DNA from: Planctomycetes bacterium RBG_13_46_10
Lineage (GTDB): Bacteria; Planctomycetota; Phycisphaerae; Sedimentisphaerales; Anaerobacaceae
Direction: 5' to 3'
Assembly (NCBI GenBank): GCA_001824645.1
Contig: MHYD01000065.1
Coordinates: 1 to 8,620 of the forward strand
DNA length: 8,620 nucleotides
Below the pieces are notes generated by a model. The model was not told where the DNA came from and searched no databases. It saw nothing but the letters and a program-made list of their open reading frames with translations. The position numbers and the translations under genes were made by a program. This document shows, in pieces, positions 1 to 5,781 of this stretch (position 1 is the first letter of the stretch; each line of letters starts with the position of its first letter).

Positions 1-17
1 TGGAGGAGATTGCAAGA

Positions 18-43
18 AAAATAACGCTATAAGACGTTATTTT
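18..43 (+). terminator. Weak A/T-rich inverted repeat at left edge, possible terminator of an upstream gene
   Basis: A perfect 9-bp inverted repeat, AAAATAACG (18-26) and CGTTATTTT (35-43), with an 8-base loop. The A-tract/T-tract flanks could make a weak bidirectional terminator. A short open stretch enters from the left edge: in the frame starting at base 3 it reads EEIARKITL and stops at 30-32, inside the hairpin. In the frame starting at base 2 it stays open to a stop at 86-88. Either could be the 3' end of an upstream gene, but too little is visible to identify one. Confidence 0.25.
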
Positions 44-134
44 ACAAATAGTTATGAATTTTACAGAAGGCTTCACCTGGATAAGTAAGGAGAATAGTTA
101 AGGTGATAGATACCGGGAACACAAGGACTACTAA

Positions 135-191
135 ATGAAAAAACTACATTGTACTTGTCCGGAAAAAGTGAACAAGGAGGATATTCAATGA
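135..191 (+). CDS. Putative 18-residue leader peptide / coupled mini-ORF
   Basis: An ATG at 135 opens an 18-codon frame (MKKLHCTCPEKVNKEDIQ) whose TGA at 189-191 overlaps the ATG of the amidohydrolase at 188-190 in an ATGA arrangement. It has its own plausible ribosome binding site, AAGGA at 123-127, seven bases before the start. The binding site of the downstream gene (174-180) lies inside this frame, so ribosomes finishing here would keep it accessible, which is the usual geometry of translational coupling. The peptide is lysine-rich with a C-x-C pair and has no membrane segment. I do not recognise it as a family. It could be a regulatory leader peptide, or chance: an 18-codon frame is short, but the site spacing and the exact 4-base overlap argue for a real ORF. 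Confidence 0.4.
   Translation: MKKLHCTCPEKVNKEDIQ
174..180 (+). promoter_or_regulatory. Ribosome binding site fixing the amidohydrolase start
   Basis: AAGGAGG lies seven bases before the ATG at 188, a near-perfect anti-16S match. It selects this ATG over the in-frame TTG at 149, which would put 13 extra residues before the twin-arginine signal. No convincing sigma-70 promoter was found between 1 and 134. Confidence 0.75.
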
Positions 192-1153
192 ATCGTAGAC
201 AGTTTCTTCTCGGTTCCGCTATATTCGTAGCTGGTTGTGGCGACATTGACCCCACAGGGCCAAACCCTACTGAGAGTAACCTTTCGATTGTAGACACGCA
301 TCAGCATTTGTGGAATTTGCGTCAGTTTCGCTTGACATGGCTTCAGCCTGGAGGCGAACTGACGAGGGATTTTACGATGGCCGACTACGAAGAGGCGACT
401 GAGGGGCTCGGGATAACAAAGGCTATCTATATGGAAGTAGCTGTTGTGCCCGAGCAGCAGTTGGCCGAGGCAAAGTATATTGTCAGGGTATGCGAGGACA
501 AAAGCAATCCCACCTGCGCAGCCGTAATCGGCGGATTGATTCTGGAAGACAGCTTTAATGACTACATCCTACAATTCAAAGGTAATCCTTATATCAAGGG
601 CGTGCGACATGGCCTAAACAATCCAAGGCAATTGGAAGATAATAGGCTAATTCAAAACCTACGGCGGCTCGGCACTCTGAACATGAGTTTCGATCTGCTC
701 GTGCCGCCCGGATTAATGGGCGAGGCAGCTAAGCTGGTTGGGCGATGCGGCGACACGCAGTTTATACTGGATCACTGTGGAAACGCCGATCCACTGGCAT
801 TCGATCATAACTTAGATTGGGGCCGGGAGCCTCAGCATAATGCGGACCAGTGGAAAAGTGATGTTGACACATTGGCCAGACAGACGAACGTGATCTGTAA
901 GATAAGCGGAATCATTGCCCGTGTGCCGAAGGGAAAGGCCGCGACCGAAGTGTTGTCACCGGTTGTGATGCATTGTCTGTACACATTCGGGCCGAACCGA
1001 GTAGTTTTCGGCAGCGATTGGCCGGTCTGCACGCATGGAGCTTCGCTACATGTATGGACTAATCTGCTCAATGAGATTGTACAAAAGCGATCCTTTGAAG
1101 AAAAATATAAGCTCTTCTGGGAAAACGCACATCGATTCTACAGCCTCTCATGA
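188..1153 (+). CDS. Exported lipoprotein amidohydrolase (Amidohydro_2 family, sugar-lactonase-like)
   Basis: 321 residues, apparently complete. The N-terminus has a twin-arginine-type motif (MNRRQFL, 1-7), a short hydrophobic stretch and a lipobox V-A-G-C with C17, so I infer a Tat-exported lipoprotein. A P/T/N-rich linker follows to about residue 31. The rest is a metal-dependent TIM-barrel hydrolase: DTHQHLW at 36-42 (metal ligands H38 and H40), GVRHG near H141, FILDHCG with H196, CKISG at 237-241, and FGSDWPV at 274-280 with the conserved D277. Together these are characteristic of the amidohydrolase-2 family, which includes L-fucono-, L-rhamnono- and 2-pyrone-4,6-dicarboxylate lactonases. 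Hydrolysis of a sugar lactone is the best guess given the convergent GDP-fucose and mutarotase genes, but the substrate is not shown by the sequence. It is the only large + strand gene and probably ends at the terminator at 1469-1547. Confidence 0.85.
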   Translation: MNRRQFLLGSAIFVAGCGDIDPTGPNPTESNLSIVDTHQHLWNLRQFRLTWLQPGGELTRDFTMADYEEATEGLGITKAIYMEVAVVPEQQLAEAKYIVRVCEDKSNPTCAAVIGGLILEDSFNDYILQFKGNPYIKGVRHGLNNPRQLEDNRLIQNLRRLGTLNMSFDLLVPPGLMGEAAKLVGRCGDTQFILDHCGNADPLAFDHNLDWGREPQHNADQWKSDVDTLARQTNVICKISGIIARVPKGKAATEVLSPVVMHCLYTFGPNRVVFGSDWPVCTHGASLHVWTNLLNEIVQKRSFEEKYKLFWENAHRFYSLS

Positions 1154-1165
1154 GCGGCTATCCGC
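1154..1165 (+). repeat. Small GCGG/CCGC hairpin at gene end, beside a 9-base direct repeat
   Basis: GCGG-CTAT-CCGC begins directly after the amidohydrolase stop codon. It is followed by two copies of TACACTTTT (1167-1175 and 1180-1188), with CCGCC (1162-1166) and GGCGG (1189-1193) bracketing them. The stems are only 4-5 bp and no clean T-run follows, so this is weak as a terminator. I see no gene between 1194 and 1312. Confidence 0.3.
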
Positions 1166-1312
1166 CTACACTTTTCATTTACACTTTTGGCGGTTGTGTT
1201 TGAGGATATTTATCAGATTCTATTGTATTTGGAATTTTCTGAGGCTTCAGTAACCATATAGAAATGCGGATATTCCCTGTTAAGCTCGCGTGCAATTTTT
1301 GCAGGCGATGAT

Positions 1313-1393
1313 CAGGATTAAACAAGGATCGATATACAACCAGCAGATTCAAAATCTGAAGTAGCCATCACATTACAAATCCGTTAATACTGT
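1313..1393 (+). pseudogene. Degenerate tRNA-Leu(CAA)-like sequence
   Basis: CAGGATT (1313-1319) and AATACTG (1386-1392) pair at 6 of 7 positions like an acceptor stem. Between them is an anticodon-arm-like hairpin: stem CAGA/TCTG around the seven-base loop TTCAAAA (1348-1354), which would place a CAA (leucine) anticodon with U33 and A37 as expected. The seven bases at 1374-1380, TACAAAT, sit at the right distance from the acceptor stem for a T-loop and match TTCRANT at most positions. Against a working tRNA: the T-stem does not pair, the D-arm lacks the GG pair and seems too long, the variable arm is short for leucine, and no CCA follows. If real, it is a decayed copy; chance resemblance is possible. 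Confidence 0.3.
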
Positions 1394-1442
1394 CACTATT
1401 AAGACTCATGTCGTTTGCGTCTGATGCCGATATAAGTAAAAT

Positions 1443-1467
1443 AGGAGGGCCACCTTACGGCCCTCCT
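1443..1467 (-). terminator. Strong hairpin, probable terminator of the leftward operon
   Basis: A perfect 9-bp G+C-rich inverted repeat, AGGAGGGCC (1443-1451) and GGCCCTCCT (1459-1467), with a 7-base loop. On the - strand the stem is followed by ATTTTAC, a modest U-rich tail, as expected for a rho-independent terminator of the mutarotase transcript. On the + strand the following bases (TAACCGG) are not T-rich, so the - reading is preferred. It abuts the terminator for the convergent gene. Confidence 0.6.
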
Positions 1468-1468
1468 T

Positions 1469-1547
1469 AACCGGCATCGTCGAGGATGTGATAGCTTCAG
1501 CGGAACTTCGTTGAAGAACTGAAGCTCCACACGGTGCCGGTTTTTTT
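1469..1547 (+). terminator. Elaborate rho-independent terminator or structured RNA 3' end
   Basis: An outer stem AACCGGCA (1469-1476) / TGCCGGTT (1535-1542) runs into seven T residues (1541-1547), a classical terminator end on the + strand. Its interior is not a simple loop: AGCTTCAG (1493-1500) pairs perfectly with CTGAAGCT (1519-1526), and CTTC/GAAG (1506-1509 / 1513-1516) caps it with a 3-base loop. CATC/GATG at 1475-1488 offers an alternative pairing that would compete with the outer stem. It lies more than 300 bases after the amidohydrolase stop, so it may end a separate small RNA rather than only that mRNA. A TATAAG box at 1431-1436 has no good -35 partner. Confidence 0.6.
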
Positions 1548-1646
1548 CTGGTTTTATAAGATTAGTTTTCGGTCTTTAATGCGCTCTGTGTGTTTAGTTC
1601 CAGTACTTAATGATAATATAGAGGATTGGCAGCAGATAAGAATACA

Positions 1647-1971
1647 TCAATCGTAATGGAACACTTCTTCCATATCAGCCCACCATTCGCCCTGGGCCCC
1701 GGGTTTCGAGCGGCTCCTGGCAAGGTTTGCAAATGCCCCACCATTTTTGAGTCATTGGGTTGGCCGCCATATTCTTCATGTCTGCTTCAAAATCCTCTCT
1801 TTCATATTCAAAATAACTGAACAAATACCCATCCTTGTGGTAGATCGAATAATTATGAATATTGCACTTTTTAATCATTTCCAGAACGTTCGGCCAAACG
1901 GCCGAGTGCAGTTCTTTGTATTCTTCGAGTTTTTCGGCTCTGACTTTGATAACCATGCCGTAGCGCATCAT
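1647..1971 (-). pseudogene. rhaM: L-rhamnose mutarotase family protein, +1 frameshift near 3' end
   Basis: RhaM-family enzymes interconvert anomers of L-rhamnose (6-deoxy-hexoses) as ferredoxin-like dimers of about 104 residues. The visible frame starts at ATG 1971 (AAAGG at 1981-1985 upstream) and matches the family: Y18, H22 in LHSAVWP, Y41 in HNYSIY, LFSYFEYE (50-57) and QKWWGICKPCQ (75-85). After ETR (residue 91) it runs into GPGRMVG and a stop at 1675-1677. One frame over, the expected family ending GEWWADMEEVFHYD is intact, with its stop at 1647-1649. Removing one G from the run of four (complement of 1697-1700) joins the two into a normal 107-residue protein. So this is a one-base insertion in a GGGG/GGGCCC context: a sequencing error, a recent mutation or, less likely, recoding. 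It follows fcl by 41 bp and is probably in its operon. Confidence 0.85.
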
Positions 1972-2012
1972 AGCCAGTAACCTTTCATAATACTGTGAAG
2001 AGAAGGTGGTCT

Positions 2013-2966
2013 TCAGAGTAGTTTTTTATCCCGATTCGTTCTCCACCATTCAATTGTTTCTCGCAGACCTTGATCGAAAGACATCCGGGCTTCAAAGCCA
2101 AATAATTGTTTGGCCCGAGATGTATTAAGACATCGTCTCGGCTGGCCATCCGGCTTGCTGGTATCCCAAACAAGCTTGCCCTTAAAGCCGGTCATGTCTC
2201 TAATCTTTTCTGCAAGGTCTTTGATGGTTATTTCGAAGCCGGCACCTAAGTTCACCGGCTCGGGTTCATCGTATTTCTCAGCGGCCATAGCGATTGCCCT
2301 GGCAGCATCTTTTACGTAAAAGAACTCCCGGCTGGCGGAGCCGGTGCCCCAGACAACGACCTTATTTTTGCCTTCATCGACAGCAGTGCAAAATTTCCGT
2401 ATCAGGGCCGGAATGACATGGCTTGTCTGCGAGTCAAAGTTATCACCCGGACCATAAAGATTGACCGGAAGAAGGTAAATACCGTTCAAGCCATACTGCC
2501 GGCGATATGCCTGAAGCATCACAAGCAAAGCCTTTTTAGCAATGCCATAGGGAGCATTGGTCTCTTCAGGGTAACCATTCCAAAGGTCTTCTTCCTTGAA
2601 TGGCACGGGTGTAAATTTTGGGTATGCGCAAATAGTGCCTATCTGGACGAACTTTTTGATGCCGCGAATTCTGGCGTGCTCGATCAAGTGCAGACCCATC
2701 GCCATATTTGTGTAGAAGAATCGGCCAGGATTTTTGCGGTTCGCACCGATGCCGCCGACTTCCGCTGCAAGATGGATGGCGACTGTCGGTTTCATGTCGT
2801 CATACATTCTGATGACAGCAGCTTCACTCGTAAGGTCATAATCTTCGATATGAGGTATCAGAAGGTTTTGGGGCGGTACTTCACGGTTCCACAATTCCTG
2901 CTGGAGGTGTTCTCCCAGGAACCCCGCTCCACCCGTGATCGCTATGCGTTCTTTGGTTAAATCCAT
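2013..2966 (-). CDS. fcl: GDP-L-fucose synthase
   Basis: 317 residues, full length for the family. It performs the NADPH-dependent 3,5-epimerisation and 4-reduction of GDP-4-keto-6-deoxy-D-mannose to GDP-L-fucose in the cytoplasm. It is an extended short-chain dehydrogenase/reductase: Rossmann motif GGAGFLG (12-18), HLAAEVGGI (65-73), GTICAYP (110-116), YGIAK (140-144) giving catalytic Y140 and K144, LYGPGDNF (170-177), H183, and REFFYVKD (213-220). C113 and H183 correspond to the epimerisation acid/base pair known in the E. coli enzyme. T111 stands where E. coli has the catalytic serine, a substitution I believe is common in this subfamily. The ATG at 2966 is preceded by AGGAG (2974-2978) with 7-base spacing, embedded in the end of gmd, which stops only 3 bp upstream. 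Coupling to gmd supports the assignment. Confidence 0.96.
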   Translation of the reverse strand: MDLTKERIAITGGAGFLGEHLQQELWNREVPPQNLLIPHIEDYDLTSEAAVIRMYDDMKPTVAIHLAAEVGGIGANRKNPGRFFYTNMAMGLHLIEHARIRGIKKFVQIGTICAYPKFTPVPFKEEDLWNGYPEETNAPYGIAKKALLVMLQAYRRQYGLNGIYLLPVNLYGPGDNFDSQTSHVIPALIRKFCTAVDEGKNKVVVWGTGSASREFFYVKDAARAIAMAAEKYDEPEPVNLGAGFEITIKDLAEKIRDMTGFKGKLVWDTSKPDGQPRRCLNTSRAKQLFGFEARMSFDQGLRETIEWWRTNRDKKLL

Positions 2967-2969
2967 GGT

Positions 2970-3992
2970 TCAGCTCCTGTTGGCAACTCCATTCTCAAGA
3001 ATAAGACGCTCATTCCTGGCCAGCTCCAGGTCGGCATCAATCATCATAGCGACAAGCTCCTCGAACTTCACTTTGGGCTCCCAGCCCAAAACTTGCCTGG
3101 CCCTGGAGGAGTCACCACAGAGCACATCGACCTCCGCCGGCCGGCAGTAGCGCTGATCAATCTCGACGTACTGCTTCCAATCTAACTTGATGCGGTCGAA
3201 GGCCAACTCAAGAAACTCACGGACAGAGTGCATCTCACCGGTCGCTACGACGTAGTCGTCCGGCATATCTTGCTGGAGCATAAGCCACATGGCCTCAACA
3301 TAATCCACGGCGTAGCCCCAGTCACGCTTGGCGTCGAGATTCCCAAGGTACAGCTTGTCCTGCAAACCTTCCTTGATTCGTGTAGCGGCCCGAGTGATTT
3401 TTCGTGTGACAAATGTCTCGCCACGGCGGGGTGACTCGTGATTGAACAATATTCCATTGCAGCAGAACATGCCGTAGCTCTCGCGGTAGTTTAGCGTCTG
3501 CCAGAAACTGCATACTTTGGCACAGCCATACGGGCTTCGGGGATGAAACGGCGTTGTCTCTTTCTGTGGGATTTCAACAGCTTTGCCGAACATCTCGCTG
3601 GATGAGGCCTGGTAGAACCGTACTTTTTGGCCAGTATCGTGAATGGCTTGCAAAAGCCGCACGGTGCCGACAGCATCGACCTGAGTAGTATATACGGGCT
3701 CATCGAAACTGACACGGACGTGTGATTGGGCGCCAAGGTTGTAGACCTCATCCGGTTTGACCTGGGTGAGCACCTCGCGCAGACGCGTACCATCTATAAG
3801 ATCGCCGTAGTGAAGAAACAGCCTTGCCTCCGGCTTATGAGGATCGCTATAAAGGTGGTCGATTCTTTTGGTGTTGAAAGAACTTGACCGGCGGATAACA
3901 CCGTGCACCTCGTATCCTTTTGCAAGCAGGAGTTCAGCTATGTAGCTACCATCCTGTCCGGTAATGCCGGTTATGAGTGCTCTTTTTGCCAT
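2970..3992 (-). CDS. gmd: GDP-mannose 4,6-dehydratase
   Basis: 340 residues, close to the usual family length. It converts GDP-D-mannose to GDP-4-keto-6-deoxy-D-mannose using tightly bound NADP, the first committed step to GDP-L-fucose (also to GDP-rhamnose or perosamine). Visible motifs: GITGQDGSY (9-17) for the dinucleotide, IRRSSSFNTKRIDHLY (33-48) typical of GMD, NLGAQSHVRVSF (85-96), SSSEMFG (130-136) with catalytic S131 and E133, YGCAK (155-159) with Y155 and K159, LFNHESPRRGETFVTRKI (182-199), and RDWGYAVDYV (223-232). fcl directly follows and identifies the product as GDP-L-fucose. The start at 3992 has only a weak site (AAGAAAG). A 206-bp gap upstream contains a candidate promoter at 4120-4125. 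By eye gmd and fcl are more G+C-rich than the genes to their right. Confidence 0.97.
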   Translation of the reverse strand: MAKRALITGITGQDGSYIAELLLAKGYEVHGVIRRSSSFNTKRIDHLYSDPHKPEARLFLHYGDLIDGTRLREVLTQVKPDEVYNLGAQSHVRVSFDEPVYTTQVDAVGTVRLLQAIHDTGQKVRFYQASSSEMFGKAVEIPQKETTPFHPRSPYGCAKVCSFWQTLNYRESYGMFCCNGILFNHESPRRGETFVTRKITRAATRIKEGLQDKLYLGNLDAKRDWGYAVDYVEAMWLMLQQDMPDDYVVATGEMHSVREFLELAFDRIKLDWKQYVEIDQRYCRPAEVDVLCGDSSRARQVLGWEPKVKFEELVAMMIDADLELARNERLILENGVANRS

Positions 3993-4073
3993 ACCGTGCT
4001 TTCTTAAAAAACCGTAAAATCTGGGCAGGTTACAGTTTCATCTTCAAGATCAGAAGCAAACATTTGTTATGGT

Positions 4074-4101
4074 TTGACTTTTTGAGTAATTGAAATATAA
4101 A
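4074..4101 (+). promoter_or_regulatory. Candidate sigma-70 promoter on the + strand with no + gene after it
   Basis: TTGACT (4074-4079), a 16-base spacer, then TATAAA (4096-4101) make a good match to the -35/-10 consensus. It points rightward into the nadE remnant and radical SAM genes, both on the opposite strand, so a transcript would be antisense or a small RNA. The region is A+T-rich, so a chance match is quite possible. Confidence 0.3.
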
Positions 4102-4119
4102 CAAGTGACCAAAATAATA

Positions 4120-4149
4120 ATTATATGCAATCGGAAGAAACTTTTCTTC
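4120..4149 (-). promoter_or_regulatory. Candidate gmd promoter with a palindrome over its -35 region
   Basis: On the - strand a perfect TATAAT (4125-4120) lies about 130 bases upstream of the gmd start. No TTGACA-like -35 is present at 17 bases. That position is instead covered by a perfect 7-bp palindrome, GAAGAAA (4134-4140) / TTTCTTC (4143-4149), with 2 bases between the arms. This could be an operator or activator site compensating for a missing -35. Confidence 0.3.
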
Positions 4150-4198
4150 AGAATTGTGTATTTGCTCTCTTCATTGTGAAAGTAATTGTCTGAATTTT

Positions 4199-4474
4199 CT
4201 AAAAAGTGATCTCATTTATCTTCTGTAGCAGGATGGGTGGTGTATGTTGATAGCGAGTGGCTCTCCTCTTGGCGTCTATGTCCTGATATACACGCTCCAC
4301 TTGTTCTACTTCCAGGTGAACAGCCTCCGCGATTTCCTCAGGCGCTATATTGTGATTCTTGACATATAAGCACATATCCAGAATATCGTATGGTACAGAG
4401 TAATAGAATTCCTCTGAGCTTTGTGGCATCGATATAAAAAGCGAAATTGGCGGAACTTCTCGAAAGAACTCCAT
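4199..4474 (-). pseudogene. nadE: C-terminal remnant of NAD synthetase (NadE-like)
   Basis: 91 residues from ATG 4474. From about residue 15 (SMPQSSEEFYYSVPYD, then MCLYVKNHNIAPEEIAEAV, VEQVERVYQDIDAKRRATRY and HTPPILL) it matches the C-terminal tail of NH3-dependent NAD synthetases, which read QEEFYFxLPYD...GLxxEQVERVYRDIxxKRRATxYLHxPP. A complete enzyme is about 270 residues or longer and carries an N-terminal PP-loop ATP-binding motif (SGGxDS) that is absent here. An in-frame TAG sits two codons before the ATG, and only 122 bp separate it from the next gene, so the catalytic part is not nearby. It is most simply a 5'-deleted remnant, although an AAAAGG stretch before the ATG could still allow translation. 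NadE paralogues also occur in glycan loci, so whether it came from the housekeeping gene is open. Confidence 0.7.
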
Positions 4475-4541
4475 CGCCTATCGACACCTTTTCAACCCCC
4501 TCGACGTTCTTTTTTGGCTTTAAGCATTCAGAGTCTTAACT

Positions 4542-4560
4542 TTAATCATCGGTTGATTAA
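4542..4560. repeat. 7-bp inverted repeat downstream of the radical SAM gene
   Basis: TTAATCA (4542-4548) and TGATTAA (4554-4560) form a perfect stem with a 5-base loop, about 37 bases after the radical SAM stop on the - strand. No T-run follows in that direction, so it is a weak terminator at best and could equally be a protein-binding site upstream of the nadE remnant. Confidence 0.3.
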
Positions 4561-4596
4561 TACATAATATCTACCAAATTGAATTTATCCGGTTTT

Positions 4597-5565
4597 TTAC
4601 CAATCACATCGACTACACAATGTAAGATCTTGAAAGTGTCTTTGTTTGTGGAGTTTTCTTGTCGACAAAATGGTCTGGCAATTCCAGACATCCATAATCG
4701 ACTGTTCTCTCAAATTCCCAAAACTATTAACACCATCAACATCTGCCATACAAATCGTTACATCACCATTCCAAAAAATCGTCATCCTATCCCATAGATA
4801 CGTACATGTCTTACTTCGAATTGGTACAGAAGCATAGTCTACACCTTTAAACTTTTCGAATTGCTTGGACGTCTCGCTAACTATTTGAACATGGTCAACT
4901 ATTGGGTGCCAATGCTTATAGAACTTTCTGCTCTCTCCTTCGTTTTCGGGCATTATATAGAAAACCACTTCAATGCAGGGCCCATTCCGTCGCATATCTT
5001 TTCGCAGTTCCAGAAATAAGTAAAGATTTTCCAACACTTGACTGTGGTCCACTCCTTTCATTATTTTCTCATGAACTAATCTTGAATATCCAAGAATTGA
5101 GAAGATGATACGGTCAGCGCGGCTAACATTTAATTTAAGAATGGATTCGATCTGGTCCCTAGTGAATAGCGTTCCGTTTGTAACTAAGTGAATAATAATT
5201 CCTTTTTGATTAACATATTTTATCATCTCAATAATTTGAGGGTGAAGCATTGGTTCCCCGTGTAAATATAGCCGAACCATCTTTACTCCAATTTCGGAGG
5301 CATCATTTATAATTCTTTGGAATAAACTAAAATCCATGTACCCTCGAACTCTGGTACTTTTTGATCTCGGACAACATATACAAGCGACATTACAGCAATT
5401 CGTCGGTTCAATTTGCAGACTATAAGGAACCTTGGTTTGTCTGACTATAGTCCCAGTTGCCCGTGAGAGTCCATATGAGGCATTCTGCAGAAATACCTTT
5501 AGATCACTCGATGATCTTACAAACTTCAACTCTTCAAATCCTAAGCGAAGCCATTGACACTTCAC
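4597..5565 (-). CDS. Radical SAM protein with shortened SPASM domain
   Basis: 322 residues starting at GTG 5565, chosen because AAGGAG (5575-5580) lies nine bases upstream. After an N-terminal extension of about 50 residues, IEPTNCCNVACICC (52-65) supplies the [4Fe-4S]/SAM motif C58-x3-C62-x2-C65. LYLHGEPMLHP (99-109) and LVTNGTL (127-133) are typical strands of the radical SAM barrel. The C-terminus has the first part of a SPASM auxiliary-cluster domain, C254...G267-x4-C272 and SFGNLREQSIMDVW (281-294), then C317-x2-C320, but it ends two residues later. The last cysteines of a full SPASM set (C-x5-C-x3-C) are therefore missing. Related proteins are common in surface polysaccharide loci with unknown substrates, while other SPASM proteins modify peptides. 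It lies between FemAB 1 and the nadE remnant, with a 216-bp gap upstream containing a hairpin at 5701-5723. Confidence 0.88.
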   Translation of the reverse strand: MKCQWLRLGFEELKFVRSSSDLKVFLQNASYGLSRATGTIVRQTKVPYSLQIEPTNCCNVACICCPRSKSTRVRGYMDFSLFQRIINDASEIGVKMVRLYLHGEPMLHPQIIEMIKYVNQKGIIIHLVTNGTLFTRDQIESILKLNVSRADRIIFSILGYSRLVHEKIMKGVDHSQVLENLYLFLELRKDMRRNGPCIEVVFYIMPENEGESRKFYKHWHPIVDHVQIVSETSKQFEKFKGVDYASVPIRSKTCTYLWDRMTIFWNGDVTICMADVDGVNSFGNLREQSIMDVWNCQTILSTRKLHKQRHFQDLTLCSRCDW

Positions 5566-5700
5566 TACTCACTTCTCCTTTCGTGTTTTATTGTTCTGTT
5601 TCCATCTAAAAAACACATCCTATGATTGACTGACATTTGGTTATCCGAAAAAGATCGCACATAGTGTAGGAATTCCATACAAGCAGAGTCTAATATGTTA

Positions 5701-5723
5701 TGTCTTCTGAAAAACAGAAGATA
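5701..5723 (-). terminator. Stem-loop downstream of FemAB 1
   Basis: TCTTCTG (5703-5709) and CAGAAGA (5715-5721) form a perfect 7-bp stem, extendable by a G-U and a T-A pair, around a five-base A loop (T loop on the - strand). It lies about 60 bases after the FemAB stop and 136 bases before the radical SAM start, so it may end or attenuate the upstream transcript. No T-run follows the stem on the - strand, which weakens the terminator reading. AAGACA (5728-5733) could pair alternatively with TGTCTT (5701-5706). Nothing else coding is seen in 5566-5781. Confidence 0.35.
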
Positions 5724-5781
5724 CTATAAGACAGAATTAATATTCATAATTGATAGAAGAAAGGCCTTTCATTATCAGCGC

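Noticed and set aside
149..187. Upstream TTG start that would lengthen the amidohydrolase by 13 residues
   Set aside because: It would bury the twin-arginine signal, and the strong AAGGAGG at 174-180 points to ATG 188.
1747..1980. 77-codon + strand frame opposite the mutarotase
   Set aside because: Shadow of the clearly homologous - strand gene; no family resemblance and no ribosome binding site.
1993..2018. Imperfect hairpin (TGAAGA / TCTTCA) across the fcl stop codon
   Set aside because: Six-bp stem with a mismatch, no T-run, and only 41 bp to the next gene of the probable operon; not convincing as a terminator.
2418..2960. 180-codon + strand frame antisense to fcl
   Set aside because: Lies wholly inside a complete, motif-perfect fcl gene; its translation resembles nothing and long antisense frames are expected from biased codon use.
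3491..3793. 100-codon - strand frame inside gmd
   Set aside because: Same-strand out-of-frame shadow of gmd, whose own frame carries all catalytic motifs.
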